Part shown: positions 1-7,203 of the stretch, one piece after another
Layout: each line of letters begins with the position of its first letter
Numbering within the stretch: the first letter of the stretch is position 1
NCBI GenBank assembly: GCA_964562905.1
Contig: CAZLVG010000003.1
Span: 1-36,323, forward strand
Length of the DNA stretch: 36,323 nucleotides
Reading direction: 5' to 3'
Source: CAYSWF01 sp964562905
Lineage (GTDB): Bacteria > Patescibacteriota > Andersenbacteria > UBA10190
Notes under the pieces: model-generated
Told to the model about the DNA's origin: nothing
Databases searched by the model: none
Seen by the model: only the letters and a program-made list of their open reading frames with translations
Program-made: the position numbers and the translations under genes

Positions 1-132
1 TATGCCATGCCACTCTTTAAATAAACGGGTGGCGCGGCGCGCGGGGTCCCCGCGCGCCGGAGCCACTGTGGCGCGGGGTGGGGGCGCATGGGCCGCGATA
101 AGAACCCGTCACAAGTATAGTGGCATGGCATA
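1..132. repeat. Palindromic interspersed repeat, copy A
   Basis: The ends form a perfect 14-bp inverted repeat (1-14 and 119-132, tatgccatgccact / agtggcatggcata). Inside lie a second inverted pair, acgggt/acccgt, and a very GC-rich hairpin around 37-59. Read on the minus strand, the core (cttatcgcggccc, then gcgccc, then cacccgttta) matches the repeats at 18266, 30060 and 36167. The element directly abuts a broken transposase gene and seems to have truncated it. The window begins at its first base, so its true outer edge is unknown. Confidence 0.75.
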
Positions 133-747
133 TAGTTACAGTACTGCGAGCGTTGCACCGCCAGCGCTTCACCTGGATGTCGTTCAGCCTGCGGTTGCGC
201 TTGACCTGGGAGATGAAAGGCTAGCCGTAAGCTGAGCAGCGCTTGAGGATTTTCTTGGTCGAGTAGAAGCTGTCAAACAGCACGTATTTTGGCTCAAGGC
301 GCTGCTTTTTTGCCCAGGCCAGCAACTCCACCAGGGCGAGGACTGTGCGCTTCTTCTTTCCCCGGCCGCCACAGCTTGAAGGCCAGTGACTTATGTTATG
401 GTGCCGTTGCTCCACATTAAGGCGACCACGCGCAAGCCCTGGACCCTGCGCCGCTCCCTGCTGGAGTACATCCAGCCGACGCAGTCGATGCGCCGGGCAA
501 AGGCTTTGGGAATGACCGTGTCGTCAATGATGAGGTAGCCGTCCTTGAACTCGCCAACGGCTCGCCGGGCCAGCCGGAGCAGGAGTGCTTGCCCCTCCGA
601 CCGCACGGTCTGCAAAGCGCGGGTGAGCTGGTCGTGGCTTATTCCGTCACGCAAGCGACGGGCCATCCGGGTGCAGGTGGCTCGACCGGCCACCGTGAGT
701 AATCCCAGAATATACGGTACAATGATTGCGGGCGTAGTTTTGAGCAT
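133..747 (-). pseudogene. Decayed DDE transposase (IS701/IS4-like)
   Basis: Read on the minus strand from the ATG at 747, the product shows a transposase N-terminus followed by a DDE-type segment (YLIIDDTVIPKAFAR, residues about 71-85), then a second block containing LEPKYVLFDSFYSTKK. This pattern is typical of IS701/DDE superfamily transposases. The frame is broken by at least one or two shifts at about 355-415. A TAG stop at about 221 interrupts the later block (YG-stop-PFISQVKRNRRLND), where the family usually has a Trp codon. The C-terminus is lost where the palindromic repeat begins. The gene cannot make a working transposase. Confidence 0.75.
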
Positions 748-833
748 AGGTGTTTGTGTTTATGTTTATGAATTAAGGCTACGCCCTTCATAATGCCAGA
801 ATTCTTTAGTTTTTAGCTACTGCGTAACTCCTG
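133..833 (-). mobile_element. Insertion sequence remnant
   Basis: This span covers the broken transposase and its upstream flank. The sequence ctgcgtaactcctg at 820-833 is a plausible terminal inverted repeat at the intact end, but its partner is missing, so this boundary is a guess. Bases 748-946 between the transposase and comEC hold no gene I can support. Confidence 0.45.
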
Positions 834-946
834 AATAATGCAAACATGTTGTTTGCCGGGCGGGATAATATGATGATTTTTAAAGCCGTTTACGGGTCAG
901 GGACTGCCGCTTTGACTTTGGATTATTCGCCGATAGGCCTGGCGGC

Positions 947-2353
947 GTGAGGTCCTTCCTGGTGGTGTTCCTGCTGTCCTGGCTGGCCGGCCTGGCGGCC
1001 GGCACGGCCGGGCTGGGCGCAGCTTCTATGGCCGCGGCGGCGCTGGCGGCGGGGTTAACTTCAATCCGCTTGGGGCAGGGGCCGCCGGCGTCAGCGGCCG
1101 CCAGCGCGCTGCTGCTGCTTGGCTACGCGTGGGGAGCTGCGGCGGGGGCGCCGGCTGCCTGTATTTTTACTCCTCCCGCGACGGCCACGATACGAGGCCA
1201 GCCGGTGATAAAAGAACGGCATGTGTCAGTGCGGGCCGAAGACGGGCAGGGCTGCCAGGCACTGTTATTCCTCGGCCGCTTCCGCCATCCGCGGGAGGGC
1301 GACCAGGTAAGACTTCAGGGAGGCACCTGGCAGGAGCTGGCCGAGGTGAGCCAGTATTCGGCCGGCTACGCTGGCTACCTAAAACGTCAAGGTATCAGTG
1401 GTTCCTGGCTTTACCCAGAGGTGGAAGTTTTGCGGCACCGCGATACCTGGACGCAGAAGCTGCACGCGGGGATCCGCCGACAGGTAGCGGGCCTTCTTAC
1501 GGAGCCGGATGCCAGCCTGGTGTCAGCGGTACTGCTGGCCGAGAGGGGGACTTTGCCTGATGACTTGACGCAAAATTTTAGAGCCACCGGCGTCAGCCAC
1601 GTGCTGGCGATTTCTGGATTACACATTTCTTTGCTGACCGGCATGGCGCTGGCGCTGTTTACTTTGCTGCCGCTGCCGCCGTCTTTAAGGGCGGCGGTAG
1701 TGTTAACCTGGTTGTGGTCTTACGTGGTTTTTATTGGTCTGCCCGTGTCGGCCGTGCGGGCAGCGGCTTTCTGGACGGTAGGACTACTAGCTTGGCAGTT
1801 GCACTTACTGGTCAGTCTGCCGGCGGTACTGCTGCTGGCCGGGTCGGTGCTGGCCTCGGTGAACCCGCTGTGGCTTCAAGACGCGGGCTTCCAGCTTTCC
1901 GTCAGCGCCGTGGCCGGCATCTTCCTGGCCTTATTTTTAACCCAGGCTGGACGGCAGCGCCACTGGTGGCTCAACCTGGCGGTGATCTCCCTGGGCGCTT
2001 GGGCGGCTACCGCGCCTGTCATTGCTTACCATTTTGGCAATCTGACGCTGTCGGGAGCAGTGGCCAACTTGCTGGTGGTGCCAGTTGTGCCGGTGCTGTT
2101 GGCTCTGGCCGCGGCCGCGCTGCTGGCGTCATTTGTTTTAGCGCCAGCCGGCCTGTTTCTGGCTTGGCTTTTGCATCTGGCAGTAGCCTGGATGAGTTTT
2201 GTTACCGGCGCCTTGTCGGCCGTCCCCGGTCTTTTTTATGAGAACCTGACGGTGCCGGCCTGGTTTATCCCTCTCTATTACCTGCTGTGGCTGATGCTGG
2301 TCCACGTGTTTATGCGCTATAAAGGCCGCAGCTGGCGGGAAGTATGGGAATAA
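947..2353 (+). CDS. comEC: ComEC/Rec2 competence channel, membrane part
   Basis: This is the inner-membrane channel that passes single-stranded DNA into the cell during natural transformation. The 468-residue product starts with GTG. It has an N-terminal hydrophobic pair, a soluble segment at about residues 75-200 that corresponds to the DUF4131/OB-like region, and a polytopic Competence domain from about residue 200. The family motif SHVLAISGLHISLLTG is present at about 218-233. The usual C-terminal metallo-beta-lactamase domain is absent here and is encoded by the next gene, which overlaps by 10 bp. Together the two genes equal one full-length ComEC. No clear promoter was found upstream. 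Confidence 0.9.
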   Translation: MRSFLVVFLLSWLAGLAAGTAGLGAASMAAAALAAGLTSIRLGQGPPASAAASALLLLGYAWGAAAGAPAACIFTPPATATIRGQPVIKERHVSVRAEDGQGCQALLFLGRFRHPREGDQVRLQGGTWQELAEVSQYSAGYAGYLKRQGISGSWLYPEVEVLRHRDTWTQKLHAGIRRQVAGLLTEPDASLVSAVLLAERGTLPDDLTQNFRATGVSHVLAISGLHISLLTGMALALFTLLPLPPSLRAAVVLTWLWSYVVFIGLPVSAVRAAAFWTVGLLAWQLHLLVSLPAVLLLAGSVLASVNPLWLQDAGFQLSVSAVAGIFLALFLTQAGRQRHWWLNLAVISLGAWAATAPVIAYHFGNLTLSGAVANLLVVPVVPVLLALAAAALLASFVLAPAGLFLAWLLHLAVAWMSFVTGALSAVPGLFYENLTVPAWFIPLYYLLWLMLVHVFMRYKGRSWREVWE

Positions 2354-3234
2354 ATAAGGCGAAAATGCCAAGAAAAAAAAGAAAAAACTGCCAGTTGGGA
2401 GGAGGGATATTAATTCTAATCTCCACCCTTTTGTTGTTGGCGGCGGTACCGCCGCCGGAGGACAAAGTTGTTTTCCTGGACGTGGGCCAGGGCGACGCTA
2501 TTTTATTGCAGGAAGGAACCAGGCAGGTACTGATTGACGGCGGGCCGGGCATGGCGGTGCTGCGGCGGCTGGGCAAAGAGATGCCCTGGTTTGACCGCCG
2601 GCTGGAGGTGGTTGTCCTCACCCACCCCCAGCGGGACCACCTGGAAGGCTTGCTGCACGCGCTGGACCGGTATGAAGTGAACCTGGTATTGCTGCCACGG
2701 GTGGCCCATGCCTCGCGGATGCAGGAAGTTTGGCTGGAGAAAATCTCCAGTAAAGGCATACCTTACCGCTTTGCCTGGGCGGGGCAGGAGCTGCGGGCGG
2801 GCGATATATCTTTGCGGATTCTGGCGCCGCTGGACACTGAAGCGGCCAGGGCGGCCGCGCGGGCTGACGTAAACAACGCCTCTGTCGCAGTCAGAGCTGA
2901 CTTCCACGGCTTGTCTTTTCTGCTCACGGGAGATAACGAGAAGCGCCTGGAAGTAGTACTGGTCCGCAACACAGAGGAAAAACTGCTGGACGTGGATGTT
3001 CTGAAAGCGGGCCATCACGGCAGCAAGACTTCCACCACGCAGTTACTGGTGGATAGGGCTAGCCCGTCCGCGACAGTTATCTCGGTCGGCGCTGATAATA
3101 AATTCGGCCATCCCAGCCTTGAGGTGCTGGAGCGACTGGCCGGCCGCCCGCTGTGGCGCACTGACTGGTCCGGCTCCATTAGGTTCATCCATACGAAAAG
3201 CGAACAGTGGCTGGCCACTACCTTACGGCAATAG
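2344..3234 (+). CDS. ComEC-type metallo-beta-lactamase domain protein
   Basis: This 296-residue protein matches the C-terminal nuclease-like domain of ComEC. It carries VVFLDVGQGDAILLQ (about 41-55), LIDGG, LTHPQRDHLEG (the HxxxDH-like metal motif, here THPQRDH) and the late KAGHHGSKTSTT motif (about 222-233). A basic stretch and a hydrophobic segment at residues 8-36 probably anchor it in the membrane. The start overlaps the end of comEC, so translation is probably coupled. The ATG at 2365 is an alternative start just before the anchor. It probably works with the channel protein in processing incoming DNA. The split arrangement is seen directly; the joint function is inferred. Confidence 0.88.
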   Translation: MGINKAKMPRKKRKNCQLGGGILILISTLLLLAAVPPPEDKVVFLDVGQGDAILLQEGTRQVLIDGGPGMAVLRRLGKEMPWFDRRLEVVVLTHPQRDHLEGLLHALDRYEVNLVLLPRVAHASRMQEVWLEKISSKGIPYRFAWAGQELRAGDISLRILAPLDTEAARAAARADVNNASVAVRADFHGLSFLLTGDNEKRLEVVLVRNTEEKLLDVDVLKAGHHGSKTSTTQLLVDRASPSATVISVGADNKFGHPSLEVLERLAGRPLWRTDWSGSIRFIHTKSEQWLATTLRQ

Positions 3235-3254
3235 TTGTTGGGAGGTAACTTTGG

Positions 3255-3283
3255 TTGACCGGAGCATTGACCGGCCTTATAGT
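3255..3283 (+). promoter_or_regulatory. Sigma-70-type promoter for the riboswitch/nrdJ unit
   Basis: A -35 box TTGACC (3255-3260) and a -10 box TATAGT (3278-3283) are separated by 17 bp. Transcription would begin near 3290, just ahead of the cobalamin riboswitch. The position and near-consensus boxes make this one of the best promoters in the window. Confidence 0.65.
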
Positions 3284-3309
3284 GGAATACGACGGCAAAC
3301 GTTCGCTAT

Positions 3310-3421
3310 TTAAATTAAGATGCTGTCGGGATAAGTGAAGCGGGTGTGAATCCCGCGCTGTGCCGCAACGGTGACGCCGCCTTGAAGGCGGAGAAGTCCG
3401 ATCCTTGCCCGTCAGCAGTTT
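3310..3421 (+). promoter_or_regulatory. Cobalamin riboswitch
   Basis: The conserved aptamer core is readable: cgggataagtgaagcggg, gtgtgaatcccgcgctg, ccgcaacggtga, a variable GC-rich hairpin (cgccgccttgaaggcgg) and the 3' box gaagtccgatccttgccc. This is the signature of B12 (adenosylcobalamin-class) riboswitches. A closing stem forms between tgctg (3321-3325) and cagca (3413-3417). It lies between a strong promoter and nrdJ plus a cobalamin adenosyltransferase, so the downstream genes explain it well. The direction of control (on or off with ligand) cannot be read from the aptamer alone. Confidence 0.92.
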
Positions 3422-3431
3422 ACAACGCTTC

Positions 3432-3485
3432 CGAGCAGGAGCAAATGAAATAGAGTAATAGGCCCAAAGAATGTAACTCCTGTTC
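3432..3485 (+). promoter_or_regulatory. Candidate riboswitch expression-platform hairpin
   Basis: Gagcaggag (3432-3440) can pair with ctcctgttc (3477-3485) over nine positions, one of them G-U, enclosing a 36-nt loop. It follows the aptamer directly and sits just ahead of a strong Shine-Dalgarno (taaggag, 3496-3502). This is where the regulatory helix of a cobalamin riboswitch is expected. The pairing is seen; the role is inferred. Confidence 0.4.
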
Positions 3486-3509
3486 GCGCCAGCGGTAAGG
3501 AGATTTTTT

Positions 3510-3740
3510 ATGTCCCAGAACAACAAGATAACGCTTATCGTGATCCCAGACAGCACCGCGAAGTTATTCCGGCCTAGCTGGCTTTCCTTTATGGCCTGGG
3601 GAAACATGCTTATCCACAGGGAGTTGCTGGAGTATTGTGGTACTCTTACCAATGGTTCTTCGGATGAGGAAAGGCGAGGGGGTGAAGTCCTCATAAAAAG
3701 AAAGCGTGAGCCCATTTTCCATGGGCTTACCACCTTTTAA
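3510..3740 (+). CDS. Small hypothetical ORF in the riboswitch leader
   Basis: This 76-codon ORF begins with ATG seven bases after a good Shine-Dalgarno (taaggag) and follows the cobalamin riboswitch. The product has a hydrophobic N-terminal half (LIVIPDSTAKLF, PSWLSFMAWGNMLI) and a charged tail (SSDEERRGG, KRKREP). I recognise no family. Its 3' end overlaps a terminator-like hairpin at 3707-3729. It may be a real small protein or a leader peptide, or it may be chance reading through an untranslated leader. The Shine-Dalgarno, better than that of nrdJ, favours translation. Confidence 0.4.
   Translation: MSQNNKITLIVIPDSTAKLFRPSWLSFMAWGNMLIHRELLEYCGTLTNGSSDEERRGGEVLIKRKREPIFHGLTTF
3707..3737 (+). 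terminator. Terminator-like hairpin before nrdJ
   Basis: Tgagcccat (3707-3715) pairs with atgggctta (3721-3729) around the loop tttcc, followed by ccacctttt. The stem is good, but the T-run is short and displaced by five bases, so termination would be weak. It may be part of the riboswitch leader control. Another inverted pair, atgagga/tcctcat, lies just upstream at 3664-3693. Confidence 0.35.
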
Positions 3741-3763
3741 TCCTTTTAAAAACCTAAAAACAA

Positions 3764-6082
3764 ATGAATTATTTTAAGACGTTGCAGAGGGTAAACATAA
3801 GATTTTCTTTAAATGACGCAGACGTGGCTAACCTGCCTGACGTTCGCAAGAGGGACGGGCGGACGGTGCCGTTTGACGAGAAAAAGATCTCCCAGGCGGT
3901 ATCAAAGGCTTTTGAAGTTACGGGGGAAGGCAAGAAACAGGAGGCCGATTTTATCGCTAAGAAGGTGGTACGGGATCTGCTCAAGCTGAAGAAGGCCAGC
4001 CACGACAAGCAGTTTGTTCCGGACGTGGAGATGGTGCAGGATCTGGTGGAGGAAGAGCTGATGCTGCAGGACTTCGTGAAGACGGCCAAGGCCTACATTT
4101 TATATCGGGAAAAACACGCTGAATTACGGGAAGCCCGCGGGCAGGTACCCGCTCACGTCAAGGACTTGGTCAGGCGAAGTAAGAAATATTTCCGCAATCC
4201 GCTGGCGGAATTTATTTACTACCGCACTTACGCGCGCTGGATTGACGAGGAGGGGCGCCGGGAGACATGGATAGAAACGGTGGACCGTTATGTGGAATTT
4301 ATGAAAGAAAATCTGGGCAGCCGTTTAAGCGATGAAGAATATGAAGAGGTGCGCCAAACCGTTTTGAATCAGGAGGCCACGCCTTCCATGCGGCTGATGC
4401 AGTTCGCGGGCAAAGCGGCCCGCAGCACTAACGTGTGCGCTTACAATTGTTCTTACATAGCTCCTTCCTGCTGGCAGGATTTCGCGGAGGTCATGTACGT
4501 GTCCATGTGCGGTACGGGAGTAGGCTTTTCAGTGGAAAGCCAGAACATACAGGCCTTGCCGCAGATTAAGCGGCAGACGGGGAAGAAGCTGCCGACGTAC
4601 GTGGTGGAAGACAGCAAGGAAGGCTGGGCTGACGCGCTGGCGCATGGCTTGAACACCTGGGCGGAGGGTAAGGACGTTGATTTTGACCTGTCGCGGCTGC
4701 GGCCGGCCGGGGCCAGGCTGAAGACCATGGGCGGCAAAAGCTCCGGGCCGGAGCCGCTGCGCCAGCTGTTAGAGTTTACGCGGTCTAAAATGCTGGGCAG
4801 GCAGGGCAAAAGGCTTGCTAATCTGGACGCGCACGACATTTTGTGCAAAATAGGTGACTGTGTGGTATCGGGCGGCGTCAGACGCAGCGCCCTTATTTCT
4901 TTATCCGATTTGGATGACGCCGACATGCGCGACGCTAAGAAGGGGCAGTTTTACGTCCAGGAGCCGCAGCGCAGCCTGGCTAATAACTCCGCTGTGTATC
5001 ATGACAAGCCGGACGCCGCCGAGTTCATTGACGAATGGACGGCTTTAATGAAAAGCGGCAGCGGCGAGAGAGGAATTTTCAACCGCGGCAGCCTGTCCCG
5101 CACTTTACCGGCCCGGCGGCGGCAGCGCCTGGACAAGGGCGAAGCCCCGCAGTGGGGAACGAATCCTTGCGGGGAGATCATCCTCAAAAGCAAGCAATTT
5201 TGTAATCTAACTGAAGTGGTAGCCCGGCCGGAGGATACGGCGGAAACGCTAAAAAGGAAAATCAGAATAGCCTCGCTGCTGGGCACTTACCAGGCTACGC
5301 TGACGCATTTTCCTTATCTGTCTAAGCAGTGGCAGGAAAACTGCGAGAAAGAGAGGCTGCTGGGAGTTTCCATCACCGGACAGTGGGACTGCCCGGCTGT
5401 GCGCTCGGCTAGGGTACTGGAGCAGCTCAAAAAAGAGGCGGTCAGGGCTAACCAAGAGTACGCGGAGAAATTGGGCATTCAGCCAGCTACAGCCGTAACG
5501 TGCGTAAAGCCCTCCGGCACCGTTTCGCAAGTGGTTGACTGCGCTTCGGGCATGCATCCGCGCCACGCCCGTTATTACGTGAGAAGAGTGCGCATCTCGT
5601 CCACCGACGGCCTGTTTCAGATGATGAAAGATCAGCGCGTGTCCTACTATCCGGAGGTGGGCCAGTCCATAGAAAACGCCAATACCTACGTGCTGGAATT
5701 TCCGGTCAAGGCGCCGGAGAAGGTAGTGGTTAAGGACGACTTGTCGGCGCTGGACCAGCTAAGGCACTGGAAGCTGGTTAAAGAAAAGTTCACGGAACAC
5801 AATCCGTCCGTCACTGTTTCCGTGGGGAATGACGAGTGGATACAGGTGGCTGACTGGCTGTACGAGAATTGGGATCTGATCGGCGGGTTGTCCTTCCTGC
5901 CGCGCTCGGACCACGTGTATCAGTTGGCCCCCTATGAGGAAATTGACAAGAAGCGCTATGAGGAACTGCTGGAGAACGTGAAGGACATAGATTACTCTCG
6001 GATAGTGACCTACGAGAAAGCGGATGACACGGACATAAAAATGGAACTGGCCTGCGCGGCTGGAGTGTGTGATATAGGCTAA
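3764..6082 (+). CDS. nrdJ: Class II (B12-dependent) ribonucleotide reductase
   Basis: It reduces ribonucleotides to deoxyribonucleotides using adenosylcobalamin to generate a thiyl radical. The 772-residue product opens with an ATP-cone-like regulatory region (VRKRDGRTVPFD, about residues 27-120). It has the first active-site cysteine region NVCAYNC (C225, C229) and the NPCGEI motif with C469 and E471. C480 (FCNLTEV) sits 11 residues after C469, matching the C408/E410/C419 pattern of the Lactobacillus enzyme. C764 and C769 at the end form the C-terminal redox pair (CAAGVC). Size and the cysteine pair fit the monomeric triphosphate-reductase type. No clear Shine-Dalgarno precedes the ATG. A cobalamin riboswitch lies upstream, and the stop codon overlaps the next gene by one base. 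Confidence 0.93.
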   Translation: MNYFKTLQRVNIRFSLNDADVANLPDVRKRDGRTVPFDEKKISQAVSKAFEVTGEGKKQEADFIAKKVVRDLLKLKKASHDKQFVPDVEMVQDLVEEELMLQDFVKTAKAYILYREKHAELREARGQVPAHVKDLVRRSKKYFRNPLAEFIYYRTYARWIDEEGRRETWIETVDRYVEFMKENLGSRLSDEEYEEVRQTVLNQEATPSMRLMQFAGKAARSTNVCAYNCSYIAPSCWQDFAEVMYVSMCGTGVGFSVESQNIQALPQIKRQTGKKLPTYVVEDSKEGWADALAHGLNTWAEGKDVDFDLSRLRPAGARLKTMGGKSSGPEPLRQLLEFTRSKMLGRQGKRLANLDAHDILCKIGDCVVSGGVRRSALISLSDLDDADMRDAKKGQFYVQEPQRSLANNSAVYHDKPDAAEFIDEWTALMKSGSGERGIFNRGSLSRTLPARRRQRLDKGEAPQWGTNPCGEIILKSKQFCNLTEVVARPEDTAETLKRKIRIASLLGTYQATLTHFPYLSKQWQENCEKERLLGVSITGQWDCPAVRSARVLEQLKKEAVRANQEYAEKLGIQPATAVTCVKPSGTVSQVVDCASGMHPRHARYYVRRVRISSTDGLFQMMKDQRVSYYPEVGQSIENANTYVLEFPVKAPEKVVVKDDLSALDQLRHWKLVKEKFTEHNPSVTVSVGNDEWIQVADWLYENWDLIGGLSFLPRSDHVYQLAPYEEIDKKRYEELLENVKDIDYSRIVTYEKADDTDIKMELACAAGVCDIG

Positions 6083-6615
6083 TGTTGTATACAGGCCGGG
6101 GGGACGCGGGCACTACTGTCACGTGCCGCGAGGGCGGGAGAGTAACCAAAGGTTCTCACGCCGTGGAAGCGTTGGGCGGCGCGGACGAGGTTAACTCATG
6201 GCTGGGAGTTTGCAAGGCGTCGCTGCCGCCGGAGCTGCGATCATTCCGGCGGATTATTCATAATTTACAGGAAGATTTATTTATCATCCAGGCGGAGCTG
6301 GCCGGGGCGGACAAGTACGTAAGAGCGGACCGAGTTAAGGAGCTGGGGCGGCTGACGGAGAAAATACAGATGGAACTGCCCGAAATCAACACGTTTTTTG
6401 TGGCGGGGGAGACGGAAGCCTCGGCCCGGCTGGACTTTGCCCGCGCGCTGGCCCGGCGGGCGGAACGGCAGATTGTGCGGGCGGCCGACGCGGGCGAGAT
6501 AAAGATAGAGGCGGATACGCGGGCTTACTTGAATCGCTTGTCCAGTGTACTGTACGCGCTGGCCCGCCTGGCCAACCACAAGTTAAAGGCACAAGAGCAG
6601 CCGCCGGCGTATTAA
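6082..6615 (+). CDS. pduO: PduO-type cob(I)alamin adenosyltransferase
   Basis: It transfers the adenosyl group of ATP to cob(I)alamin, making the adenosylcobalamin that NrdJ needs. The 177-residue product has the family motifs YTGRGDAGTT (residues 3-12, ATP-binding loop), ALGGADEVNSWLG (about 30-42) and LQEDLFIIQAELAG. A helical C-terminal half contains RARRAERQIVR-like basic residues that line the active site in this family. Its ATG overlaps the nrdJ stop (TAATG), so the two are translationally coupled. No cobalamin synthesis genes are in the window, so the corrinoid is probably salvaged. Confidence 0.92.
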   Translation: MLYTGRGDAGTTVTCREGGRVTKGSHAVEALGGADEVNSWLGVCKASLPPELRSFRRIIHNLQEDLFIIQAELAGADKYVRADRVKELGRLTEKIQMELPEINTFFVAGETEASARLDFARALARRAERQIVRAADAGEIKIEADTRAYLNRLSSVLYALARLANHKLKAQEQPPAY

Positions 6616-6648
6616 ATTTGTAACTCGTAATTCAGTAAGTAATTTGAA

Positions 6649-6835
6649 ATTCAAACACCCGCACCCGAACATTCCCAACATTCAAACGCTCACATTCAAA
6701 CACCCGATGTTTGAGACAGGTGTTTGAGACATTCTGGTGAAGCGGATTACGCCAGAACTCTAGCGGACGCTCAACATTTACTCTTAGATTATTAGGGCTA
6801 GAGGCCGTATTAGGCCCATTCAAACATCGGGTGTT
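6649..6835. repeat. Repeat-rich spacer with 14-bp inverted repeat
   Basis: The 330-bp spacer after the adenosyltransferase gene has no credible gene. It holds several copies of attcaaac on the plus strand and gtttgaga on the same strand. A perfect inverted repeat joins aacacccgatgttt (6699-6712) to aaacatcgggtgtt (6822-6835). Its AT-rich, repetitive composition differs from the genes on each side. Function unknown. Confidence 0.6.
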
Positions 6836-6949
6836 AGAGCGGTGGTTGCGCACCCATCTTGTGTTGGAAAAGACTACAGTTTGACTTACGGCGCGTATGG
6901 TAATACAAAGAAGCAATACTTTCCTTTGGTTCTTTGGCGTCAATCGGGT

Positions 6950-7026
6950 CGGGATGTAGCTCAGTCTGGTCCAGAGCGTGCTGACGTGCTTTAGCAAGGT
7001 CGTTGGTTCGAATCCAACCACCGATT
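6950..7026 (+). tRNA. tRNA-like gene, aberrant; identity not assignable
   Basis: A D-arm (gctc/gagc, 6959-6977) and a perfect T-arm (gttgg-ttcgaat-ccaac, 7002-7018) are clear. The anticodon stem tgctg/tagca (6979-6983/6992-6996) closes an 8-nt loop (acgtgctt) instead of seven, with no standard U33-anticodon arrangement. The expected acceptor strand cgggatg (6950-6956) does not pair with caccgat (7019-7025). Instead aatcgg (6942-6947) pairs with ccgatt (7021-7026), which leaves extra bases before the D-arm. It may be a decayed tRNA, a rearranged one, or one I have folded wrongly. Confidence 0.4.
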
Positions 7027-7050
7027 CTATTAGTTTCTGGTTCTTTTTTG

Positions 7051-7140
7051 GCGGCTGTAGCTCAAACTGGGAGAGCGCTTCGTATCGCGCAGCTATTGCT
7101 GTGGGCGAAGAGGTTGCGGGTTCGAATCCTGCCAGCTGCT
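7051..7140 (+). tRNA. tRNA gene with an enlarged anticodon loop
   Basis: The acceptor gcggctg (7051-7057) pairs with cagctgc (7133-7139). The D-arm gctc/gagc and T-arm gcggg-ttcgaat-cctgc are canonical. The anticodon stem cttcg (7078-7082) pairs perfectly with cgaag (7106-7110) but encloses 23 nt rather than 7. Within that loop cgcagc can pair with gctgtg. The 16 extra bases could be an intron. Removing them with U33 kept would leave anticodon GTG (His), while other cut points give TCG (Arg) but break U33. CCA is not encoded. A T-rich run follows at once. Confidence 0.5.
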
Positions 7141-7203
7141 TTTTTCTTTTGGGCGTTTTTCTGGCTTGATATTGGAATAAAAATGGTGGACAATGAGACC
7201 ATT

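Noticed and set aside
6632..7021. Minus-strand frame of 129 codons across the repeat spacer
   Set aside because: It covers the repeats and a tRNA-like gene and ends in a tRNA-derived peptide (MVGFEPTT-type), a common artefact of antisense tRNA.
7051..7140. Reading the enlarged tRNA as a group I intron-containing tRNA
   Set aside because: Sixteen extra bases are far too few for any self-splicing intron.
7051..7140. Selenocysteine tRNA
   Set aside because: No TCA anticodon, the acceptor is seven rather than eight pairs, and there is no long variable arm.
7003..7203. A long in-frame extension upstream of ndk
   Set aside because: It runs through the second tRNA-like gene and the Ndk family start lies at 7204 (or 7183).
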